51,065 nucleotides of DNA from Coprobacillus sp. CAG:826 (GTDB lineage: Bacteria > Bacillota_I > Bacilli_A > RFN20 > CAG-826). Under the pieces are notes generated by a model. The model did no database searches and was not told the origin of the DNA. It saw nothing but the letters and a program-made list of their open reading frames with translations. The stretch is taken from assembly GCA_000437235.1 (NCBI GenBank), contig FR897033.1:1-51065 (forward strand). Reading direction: 5' to 3'. Numbering within the stretch: the first letter of the stretch is position 1; each line of letters opens with the position of its first letter. Below, one piece after another: positions 44,891 to 51,065 of this stretch. Both the position numbers and the translations under genes were made by a program.

Positions 44891-45645
44891 TGGAATTTTA
44901 CGTTTTAGCAAGTGGTTCCAAAGGAAATGCGACATTAGTAGCGTCTCATCAACATGTAATATTAATCGATATGGGGCTTACCCAAAAAAGATTTTTAGAG
45001 CAGCTATCCAAAACTCCTTATCGATTAGAAGATATTTCTGCTGTTTTAATCACACATGATCATAGTGATCATACTGCCGGATTACGCTTTTTAAAAGACA
45101 TTCCCATGTTTGCTGGAGAAGGTACGTATGATATGGATGAATCAGGCTATTTAGAGCCATATAACCACTACGACATTGCGGGTTTTCGTGTTTTTACTTT
45201 GCCTACTTCTCATGATGCTGAAAATCCTTTAGGCTTTGTGATTGAAGATGACGAAGAAAAATTAGTGTACATGACGGACACTGGTTATGTAAGTGAAAAC
45301 AATTTAAAACATATGCAGAATGCGGATTATTATATTTTTGAAAGCAATCATAATGTAAGGATGTTATTAGCCACGAATCGTCCTTATGAGTTAAAACAAA
45401 GAATACTTGGTGATGAAGGTCACTTAAGTAATGAAGATAGTGCTTACTATTTAACGCAGTGCATCGGTGATAAAACCAAAGAAATTGTCTTAGCGCACTT
45501 ATCACAAGAAGCGAATACAGAAGAAAAAGCTTTAGAAGCATATTTACGCGTATTTAGAAAAGAAAAAATCAACCCAGATCGGTTTCAAATTCGAGCCGCT
45601 TCTCAATATGAGATACTCATTGGTGGAGATAAAATTAAATTATGA
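44890..45645 (+). CDS. walJ: MBL-fold exonuclease-like protein WalJ (YycJ)
   Basis: The 251-aa protein is a metallo-beta-lactamase-fold hydrolase with the metal motif LITHDHSDH and the family start MEFYVLASGSKGNATLV. B. subtilis WalJ (YycJ) is encoded with the WalRK system and is thought to coordinate cell division with replication. Here it directly follows dnaB, with no walR, walK, walH or walI in between. It starts on the dnaB stop and overlaps rlmH by four bases. Confidence 0.92.
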   Translation: MEFYVLASGSKGNATLVASHQHVILIDMGLTQKRFLEQLSKTPYRLEDISAVLITHDHSDHTAGLRFLKDIPMFAGEGTYDMDESGYLEPYNHYDIAGFRVFTLPTSHDAENPLGFVIEDDEEKLVYMTDTGYVSENNLKHMQNADYYIFESNHNVRMLLATNRPYELKQRILGDEGHLSNEDSAYYLTQCIGDKTKEIVLAHLSQEANTEEKALEAYLRVFRKEKINPDRFQIRAASQYEILIGGDKIKL

Positions 45646-46121
45646 AAATATCCATTATTGCAGTCGGCAAAATCAAAGAAAAATACTTTATAGATGCGGT
45701 TTCAGAATATAAAAAACGTTTGCAAGCTTACGCCGAAATTGAAATCATCGAAGTAGCGGACGAAAAAATTCCCGATAAAGCTTCTTTAAAAGAAGAAGAA
45801 TTAATTAAAAGAAAAGAAGGAGATAAACTCCTTCAAAAGATAAAAAAGAATGATTTTGTTGTTTTATTAGATTTACATGGAAAAGAAATGGATTCCATAT
45901 CATTTTCTAATTTCTTAGATAATAAAATGACGGAAGGCGTTTCTTCTTTTTCCTTTGTAATCGGTGGCTCTTTAGGCTTATCTAAAGAAGTCATTGAAAG
46001 AGCAAACTTTCGTTTATGCTTATCCCCAATGACGTTCACTCATCAATTCACAAGAGTGATTATCTTAGAGCAAATTTATCGGGCGTTTAAGATATTACAT
46101 CATGAAACTTATCATAAATAG
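45642..46121 (+). CDS. rlmH: 23S rRNA pseudouridine-1915 methyltransferase RlmH
   Basis: The 159-aa SPOUT-fold enzyme methylates pseudouridine 1915 of 23S rRNA, using SAM. Motifs MKISIIAVGKIKEKYF, VVLLDLHGKEM, FVIGGSLGLS and the ending FTHQFTRVIILEQIYRAFKI-LHHETYHK are all present. The start overlaps the walJ stop (ATGA). It is the last gene of the gdpP-rplI-dnaB-walJ-rlmH unit. Its stop lies three bases from the stop of the convergent ABC permease gene, with only a weak hairpin between. Confidence 0.96.
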   Translation: MKISIIAVGKIKEKYFIDAVSEYKKRLQAYAEIEIIEVADEKIPDKASLKEEELIKRKEGDKLLQKIKKNDFVVLLDLHGKEMDSISFSNFLDNKMTEGVSSFSFVIGGSLGLSKEVIERANFRLCLSPMTFTHQFTRVIILEQIYRAFKILHHETYHK

Positions 46122-46124
46122 AAA

Positions 46125-47846
46125 TTAATCTTCAAGATGTTTGAAGAGGAGAATATCCTTCTTCTGCATCTTTTTTTCTATTAAAATAGTGAGTCCAATA
46201 ACAATTGCTGTAAGTAAAATTAATAAAATATAACCAGGAATTGCTAAAGAGTAAAAGAGAATTCCTAGTAAAATAATGGCAAAGAATAACCCTAGTAAAA
46301 TGAGCATGGTCATAACGACGGAACGATTTTGCTTCATAGCCGCGACTTCATTTTCCCAATCTAAATATGGATGTTTTAAATCCATCAAAATCATAATGTA
46401 GTTGATCATGATAATCGTAAAGAAAGAAAGCGGGAAATAAAGAATCGGTAAATACCAAGGTAATTGTAAGAAAATGGTTCCCCCAATGAATATGATAAGC
46501 ATAAAGAAAGTAGCAAATAAAACACCAACGCTCATTTTAGCGTGAATTTGTTTCATAGGAGAAATAGGTAATACTTTTAATAAATAAGCATTTTTTCCTT
46601 CTCGAGAAATTGCACTTGCAGAAGCTAGAATCATCGTGCTAAATAATGCACTGATGGCACATATAATAAATGGTGCAATAGGACTATTTAAAGCAATGAC
46701 GCTTCTAAAGTATTCAATGGCTTCGGCTAATTCTTCCATCGTTGCTTGACTTCTAGAATAAGTAGCAAAAATAGAAATAAAAAGAATGATAATAAGCAAA
46801 AAGGGAGGGAATAAAATTTGAATACAAGCAGAAGGAGAACGAACAATAGTTTTCCATTCTTTTAAAACATAACTTTGAAAAGAAGAATGATGAGAACTTT
46901 TTATTTCATTAGTGTGATGTTTCTTTTTCGTTACTTCGCCTTCACCCATAATGGATTTTTGATAAAAAATATTACTGATAAAAGAGATAATACCTAATAC
47001 ACCGAGTGATATAGCTACGAAAGCAAGAATATTCAGCAAACCACTTATACCATTTTGTGTAAAGCCATCTACGATGAAATGGTTGATGAAATTTAAAAAA
47101 GAGAGTGATTCTGCTTGGCTTTTCATTAATTCTTTTGCTTGTGCAATCAAAGCGACATCTTCTTTAAGATCTTCACCAGGTAAAGCAAATTGAACAACGA
47201 ATTCAATGGCAATGATTCCGACAATCATTAGAATTGAATAGATAAAGGAAAAAACTTCGCGATGTCTTTGAATGTGCACAATTAAATCAATGATGATGGT
47301 TAAAATAAAAGTGATGGAAATAGGTAGAAATGGCATAGATAAGAATAGCAAAACCTCATTTAAATAAATAAGAGGTCCCGCACTTGTTACCAAATTAAAG
47401 GATAGATAAATAGGAAATAATAAGACAAATTCTAAGATATAACTTGTTAAAAGTGTAGAAATGAAACGCGCTAAAAAGATTTGATAAGGTTTTATTGGCA
47501 TAGCCAAATAAACATGTGAATCATTGGACAAAAAGAAAATAGAAACGACGAGCGAATTTAAGAAAATAAATAAAAAGCCAAAGAGGTAAGGAAAGAAAAC
47601 CGTGAGAATATTTTTAATATATTCTGTATCTAGGGTACTAGGATTTCCTTGATTATCAAGAAGTGCAACGGAAAAAAGACTATAAGAAATCGTAAAAATA
47701 CTGATGCCGATGAAGATAAAAGCAATGGCTAAAATAATCGCTGTTGCTTTTCCACCTTTTTTTGACTTCTTAGCACTATTGACTTGGGCAAATAAATTGG
47801 AGTTATTTTTAAAAATAACAGAAGCTAATTTTAAAGTTTTACTCAT
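46125..47846 (-). CDS. ABC-2-type exporter permease
   Basis: The 573-aa membrane protein has about 12-13 helices, a basic N-terminus and a large soluble loop in the middle (about 310-330, KKKHHTNEIKSSHHSSF). It resembles the large permeases of ABC-2 exporters (ytrC/ecsB-like) that pair with a single ATPase. It overlaps the upstream ATPase gene by eight bases, so they are coupled. Substrate unknown. Confidence 0.82.
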   Translation of the reverse strand: MSKTLKLASVIFKNNSNLFAQVNSAKKSKKGGKATAIILAIAFIFIGISIFTISYSLFSVALLDNQGNPSTLDTEYIKNILTVFFPYLFGFLFIFLNSLVVSIFFLSNDSHVYLAMPIKPYQIFLARFISTLLTSYILEFVLLFPIYLSFNLVTSAGPLIYLNEVLLFLSMPFLPISITFILTIIIDLIVHIQRHREVFSFIYSILMIVGIIAIEFVVQFALPGEDLKEDVALIAQAKELMKSQAESLSFLNFINHFIVDGFTQNGISGLLNILAFVAISLGVLGIISFISNIFYQKSIMGEGEVTKKKHHTNEIKSSHHSSFQSYVLKEWKTIVRSPSACIQILFPPFLLIIILFISIFATYSRSQATMEELAEAIEYFRSVIALNSPIAPFIICAISALFSTMILASASAISREGKNAYLLKVLPISPMKQIHAKMSVGVLFATFFMLIIFIGGTIFLQLPWYLPILYFPLSFFTIIMINYIMILMDLKHPYLDWENEVAAMKQNRSVVMTMLILLGLFFAIILLGILFYSLAIPGYILLILLTAIVIGLTILIEKKMQKKDILLFKHLED

Positions 47847-48564
47847 GACTTGTAAGCTCCAAGAATAATTCTTCTAAGGATTCATCTTTCGCTGTTTGTT
47901 TCTTTAATTCTTCAATCGTTCCAACAAATACGAGTTTTCCATGTGATAAAATGCCGATTCGATCACATACTTTTTCCGCAACATCCAAAACGTGTGTGGA
48001 AAAAAGGACCGTATTTCCAGCATCCGCATGTTCGCGCATCATTTCTTTTAATGTAAAAGCGGATTTTGGATCTAAACCGGTTAAGGGTTCATCTAATATC
48101 CAGTTAGCGGGTTGATGTAATAATACGCCAATCATCATTAATTTTTGGCGCATACCATGAGAATAAGAGGAAATCTTATCGCTCAAAGCGTCTTGAATTT
48201 CAAAGCGTTTTGCTAAAGAAGAAATTCTTTCTTCTGCATCTGTATGTTCCACATTATAAATACTAGCGATAAAGTTTAAGTACTCAATTCCTTTTAGACG
48301 TAATAGAACATCAGGACTATCAGGAACGAAGCCAAATTGTTGCTTAGCTTTTAGACTTTGCTTGGTAATATCAAAGCCATCAATTGTAATAGAACCTTCT
48401 GTGATAGGAGAAATACCAGTCATCATTTTTAATGTTGTGGTTTTACCGGCACCATTTGGCCCTAAAAAGCCAAAAATTTCTCCGTTTTCTATAGTTAAAT
48501 TCATGTGAGAAACGGCTGGTTTACCTTTCCCATATACTTTTGTGACATCATGGATTTCAATCAT
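47839..48564 (-). CDS. ABC transporter ATPase for the downstream permease
   Basis: The 241-aa ATPase has Walker A GPNGAGKTTT, a Q-loop (FGFVPDSPDVL), signature YSHGMRQKL, Walker B WILDEPLTGLD and switch His in LFSTHVLD. The signature SHGMRQK is typical of ABC-2 exporter ATPases such as EcsA, BcrA and NatA. AAAGGGTGAC precedes the ATG. A TATAAT box lies about 40 bases upstream on the minus strand. It forms a two-gene operon with the permease. Confidence 0.92.
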   Translation of the reverse strand: MIEIHDVTKVYGKGKPAVSHMNLTIENGEIFGFLGPNGAGKTTTLKMMTGISPITEGSITIDGFDITKQSLKAKQQFGFVPDSPDVLLRLKGIEYLNFIASIYNVEHTDAEERISSLAKRFEIQDALSDKISSYSHGMRQKLMMIGVLLHQPANWILDEPLTGLDPKSAFTLKEMMREHADAGNTVLFSTHVLDVAEKVCDRIGILSHGKLVFVGTIEELKKQTAKDESLEELFLELTSHE

Positions 48565-48604
48565 TTTTTAGTCACCCTTTCTTTAATCTATTACATTATA
48601 CTGA

Positions 48605-48652
48605 TTTTAAAAATAAAAGAATAGTGTTCAAAAATACGAAGAGGACTATTCT
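48605..48652 (-). terminator. Terminator of the HAD phosphatase gene
   Basis: On the minus strand AGAATAGT and ACTATTCT pair, followed by TTTATTTTT. The stem includes the stop codon. The loop is long (19 bases), so it is weaker than the others. Confidence 0.6.
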
Positions 48653-49452
48653 AAATCCTCTTTTGTAATGAGTCCAAAATGAACCATGGCTTTTGCCCAT
48701 CCGTCTTCTAGTATTGGTGTTGTAACGTAGTCAGAAACGGCTTTTGCTTCGCTTTTTGCGTTTCCCATAGCAACAGAAATACCAGCGAAAGAAAGCATTT
48801 CTACATCGTTAATAGCGTCACCGATACATAATACGTTTTCTGGTTTCCAGTTATAATATTCTAATACCGCTAAAACGCCTTTCGATTTATCGCTATCCTT
48901 TGGCATGATGTCGACAGCGTATTCATCCCATCTTGCGCATTTGCAGTCTTTTAAGTGGGGGAGAAATAAAGATTCATCAAGTTCATCACAGAAAGCAATC
49001 GCTTGATAAATGGTTCGATCATAATGATCAGGGAAAGTTCTTGGTTGCGGGAAACGGGTGCCATATTTTTCATGAGCGGTAATTACGCGTTCATCAACAT
49101 AATTAATATGTCCTTCATTTTCTTCAATTAAAGTTAATCCAAATTTAAGACGTTTAGAGAATTTAATTAAGGCATCTACTTCAGATTCGGGAATAGGATA
49201 ACGATAAATGATTTTTCCATCAATAATAGCGTTCGCGCCATTCATGGTAATTAATCCATCAGGAGTAATATGTTCTAGAACACCTAATTTACGGATTAAA
49301 TATTCATTTCTTCCTGAACATAAGAATACTTTAATTCCTCTTTTTTGTAGCGCATGAACCGCTTTAACGGCACTTTCAGGAATTTGTTTTAATGTATGGC
49401 TAAATAGTGTTTCATCAATATCGGTGATGACAGCTTTAATATCTTTCTTCAT
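48646..49452 (-). CDS. Cof-type HAD hydrolase
   Basis: The 268-aa phosphatase has the HAD motifs: DIDETL (the nucleophile and acid Asp), CSGRNEYLI (Ser in motif II), a Lys in SKGVLAVL, and GDAINDVEML as motif IV. The C2 cap between about 80 and 190 is of the Cof type, which dephosphorylates sugar phosphates, FMN or similar. The substrate cannot be inferred. AAAGGAG precedes the ATG. It is divergent from the unknown gene pair at 49.5 kb. Confidence 0.9.
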   Translation of the reverse strand: MKKDIKAVITDIDETLFSHTLKQIPESAVKAVHALQKRGIKVFLCSGRNEYLIRKLGVLEHITPDGLITMNGANAIIDGKIIYRYPIPESEVDALIKFSKRLKFGLTLIEENEGHINYVDERVITAHEKYGTRFPQPRTFPDHYDRTIYQAIAFCDELDESLFLPHLKDCKCARWDEYAVDIMPKDSDKSKGVLAVLEYYNWKPENVLCIGDAINDVEMLSFAGISVAMGNAKSEAKAVSDYVTTPILEDGWAKAMVHFGLITKEDLE

Positions 49453-49466
49453 TTAAACTCCTTTCG

Positions 49467-49494
49467 TTGTTTTTTTTATCACAACTTGTATAAT
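49467..49494 (+). promoter_or_regulatory. Promoter of the unknown gene pair
   Basis: TTGTTT, 16 bases, TATAAT. The predicted start is about 14 bases before the ATG. Confidence 0.5.
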
Positions 49495-49514
49495 AATGAT
49501 ATGGGGTGAATCGT

Positions 49515-49856
49515 ATGAAAAATTATCAAGAATGGGCCCATCTTACCCAAGGTGAAGATGCCAAGAATCCCTTCTCAGCACTTTATTTTTATGAAGATGG
49601 CAGTTGTTTTTATGTAGAACCAATTTTCTACACACAGTTAGAAGAATTTCAACGGCATTACCCAGAATCTCTATCTCTTATTTTAGAAGAAATGAAGCGA
49701 ATAGTCAAAGCGAATCACAAAGTTGTATTTACGGGTGATTATGAAGCGCCTTTATCACATGTAGAAGATGCAGTGTATTTAGAAATCTTTGATATTACTG
49801 ACCGCTTACAACTATTTGTAGAGGATAAATCCCGTGGTTCTGACTATGGTGATTAA
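49515..49856 (+). CDS. Conserved-looking 113-aa protein, function unknown
   Basis: The protein is soluble and acidic, with no signal or membrane segment: NPFSALYFYEDGSCFYVEP, then a helix QLEEFQRHYPESLSLILEEMKR and a final YLEIFDITDRLQLFVEDKSRG. I do not recognise it. The start is three codons inside the longest frame, where GGGGTGA lies six bases upstream. It is two bases from the dehydrogenase-like gene, so they are cotranscribed and probably coupled. Confidence 0.7.
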   Translation: MKNYQEWAHLTQGEDAKNPFSALYFYEDGSCFYVEPIFYTQLEEFQRHYPESLSLILEEMKRIVKANHKVVFTGDYEAPLSHVEDAVYLEIFDITDRLQLFVEDKSRGSDYGD

Positions 49857-49858
49857 TC

Positions 49859-50992
49859 ATGGAGAACGCAAGAGAAGAAGTACTGATTATTGGATTAGAT
49901 GAACAAGGAATATTTTTATCATTATTATTTGCTAAAGCCCACTACCAAGTAGTGGCTTTTGACGTTAATAAAAATAAGACCAACTTTTTGCAAAAAGGAT
50001 ATTATGATAAAAGAATTGAAGGATTAAGCGAGGTATTTTCATTATATAAAGAAAATATCATTTTTTCGTCAGACAAAAATTGGTTAAAGAAAGATTTTCA
50101 GTGGATTATCGTGAATCAATTAAAAAAGAGTGAATGGGAAATTTTAGACGAACTATCTTATAAGCATTCGCCTTATTTTATCCTAACAGAACCCTCTTCT
50201 ATTTTAATCAATGAAACACTTTATAAGTTTTTAAATGCTCAATATAAAAAAGCACATGTTTTAAATTGGCCTATCATTCGAAATCAAAGCAATATGTTTC
50301 TCAATGTTTTTTATCCATCACTCTTACTTGTTGGTTGTAGAGAAGATGAAGAGCATTTAGTCATGCATTTTTTAATAGAATCTTTGTATTCTCAGGAAAT
50401 TGAAACTCTTTATACCAATATAGAAACTTCTTTAAAAGTGCCACTAGTTCTAGAAAATTACTATGAAATGCTTAACACTTTCTTTAAAGATCAACTAAGT
50501 GAAATGATGGAAAAAGAAGAAAATAATGAAGATCTGATTTATGTATTAGAAAAATTAAATGTCATGAAAGATATGTCTCTTTTTAAAAAGAGTCATAGTA
50601 ACTCATTAACCACACCTTCGCTTTTAATTTATGAAAAAGAAACAGAAGAAAAAATAATGACTGCATTCACTAAAATAATTCATCGTCAAGACATGACAAA
50701 AATTGCTTTTTTAGGAATCGAGCCACCTTTTGATGTTGAAAAGAATTATGTTTTGAAACTAATCAAATTATTAGCAGTAGAAACGGAAACCATATGGTTT
50801 TATGATGATGAATATTTAACGAAAGCAAAAGAATGTTTAAAACCAACAACAAAGATTCATTACGCAATAAGAAAAGAAGAACTTTTGAAACACGCTTCTA
50901 TCGTGGTGATAGGCTCTTCAAAATATAGCCAACAAAACATTGCCGCTAAATTTACATTGGATTTAAATCATCTTTCTATAAAAAGACATTAG
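49859..50992 (+). CDS. Degenerate UDP-sugar-dehydrogenase-like protein
   Basis: The 377-aa protein follows the layout of UDP-glucose/UDP-ManNAc dehydrogenases. The N-terminal Rossmann-like part is VLIIGLDEQGIFLSLLFA, then VVAFDVNKNKTNFLQKG. A middle helix region is around LVLENYYEMLNTFF, and the C-terminal segment IAFLGIEPPFDVEKNYVLKLI resembles the VLGLAFK...-type domain. But the nucleotide motif is G-x-D-x-x-G instead of GxGxxG. The GGxCxxKD motif with the catalytic Cys is missing, as are the usual Lys/Asn of the middle helix. It is probably a non-catalytic relative. GGTGAT precedes the ATG. It is coupled to the 113-aa gene. Confidence 0.55.
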   Translation: MENAREEVLIIGLDEQGIFLSLLFAKAHYQVVAFDVNKNKTNFLQKGYYDKRIEGLSEVFSLYKENIIFSSDKNWLKKDFQWIIVNQLKKSEWEILDELSYKHSPYFILTEPSSILINETLYKFLNAQYKKAHVLNWPIIRNQSNMFLNVFYPSLLLVGCREDEEHLVMHFLIESLYSQEIETLYTNIETSLKVPLVLENYYEMLNTFFKDQLSEMMEKEENNEDLIYVLEKLNVMKDMSLFKKSHSNSLTTPSLLIYEKETEEKIMTAFTKIIHRQDMTKIAFLGIEPPFDVEKNYVLKLIKLLAVETETIWFYDDEYLTKAKECLKPTTKIHYAIRKEELLKHASIVVIGSSKYSQQNIAAKFTLDLNHLSIKRH

Positions 50993-51036
50993 TTTTAATT
51001 ACTTAAATAATATGAAAAAACAAAGCAAAAAAAAGC

Positions 51037-51065
51037 GGCTCTTTAAAATCTAAGGTGGAGTAATT
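51037..51065 (+). mobile_element. Outer end of an insertion sequence (ISL3-like terminal repeat)
   Basis: GGCTCTTTAAAATCTAAGGT begins here and runs out of the window. It matches the left edge in inverted orientation with one mismatch in 22. The eight bases next to it (aaaaaagc) differ from those next to the left copy (atttcatc), so these are not the two sides of one insertion with a target duplication. Confidence 0.5.

Noticed and set aside
46106..46155. Weak hairpin (CTTCAA/TTGAAG) between the convergent rlmH and permease genes
   Set aside because: Short stem and no T run on either side, so it is not called as a terminator.
1..51065. tRNA, rRNA, CRISPR array, prophage or defence system
   Set aside because: No cloverleaf-like, regularly repeated, integrase, capsid, nuclease-helicase or toxin-antitoxin pattern was recognised in a read by eye; tRNAscan and a CRISPR finder would be decisive.

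Overview
This 51 kb window is low-GC Firmicutes DNA. Shine-Dalgarno sequences are strong, genes are tightly packed, ATG/GTG/TTG starts are mixed, and TGA is used as a stop while TGG encodes Trp. The code is therefore standard, not the Mycoplasma-type code 4. It carries the conserved Firmicutes block pth-mfd-spoVT-rqcP-yabP-yabQ-divIC-spoIIE-tilS-ftsH-dusB-lysS and the block rpsF-ssb-rpsR-yybS-gdpP-rplI-dnaB-walJ-rlmH. spoVT, yabP, yabQ and spoIIE imply a spore former or a recent descendant of one. Very low GC, many small-residue lipoproteins and InlB-type repeats suggest an uncultured Erysipelotrichia/Bacilli-type gut bacterium. That placement is an inference and could not be tested here.

Layout. 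1-15.1 kb is accessory: a lipoprotein with three similar segments, degV, an anchored beta-helix protein, a TetR-controlled heterodimeric ABC exporter operon, a second lipoprotein, a large surface protein with InlB-like repeats and a starch-binding-like module, an ArsB/NhaD-type ion transporter, rsuA, a DUF1540 protein and a GPH-type sugar symporter. 15.2-29.3 kb is the translation/repair/sporulation/protease core. 29.3-38.5 kb is an accessory insert between lysS and rpsF: DUF3737-patB-tcdA, two lipoproteins, and a Clp ATPase with no M-domain and an altered ClpP-docking loop. 38.6-46.1 kb is the ribosomal-protein/replication/c-di-AMP core. 46.1-51 kb has an ABC-2 exporter, a HAD phosphatase, and a two-gene unit of unknown function: a 113-aa protein plus a degenerate UDP-sugar-dehydrogenase-like protein.

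Both ends of the window run into the same 22-base sequence in inverted orientation (one mismatch), starting GGCTCTTTAAAATCTA. It resembles ISL3-family terminal inverted repeats. The window is probably bounded by two copies of an insertion sequence, perhaps because assembly broke there.

Regulation that can be read from sequence includes two palindromes at the tetR promoter, a palindrome over the -35 of the lipoprotein pair, a palindrome in the ftsH leader, a structured rpsF leader of the S6:S18 kind, and a terminator-like hairpin between rqcP and yabP whose 3' arm is also the yabP ribosome binding site. I saw no tRNA, rRNA, CRISPR array or complete mobile element. Many starts were moved inward because the longest open frame begins inside the ribosome binding site.
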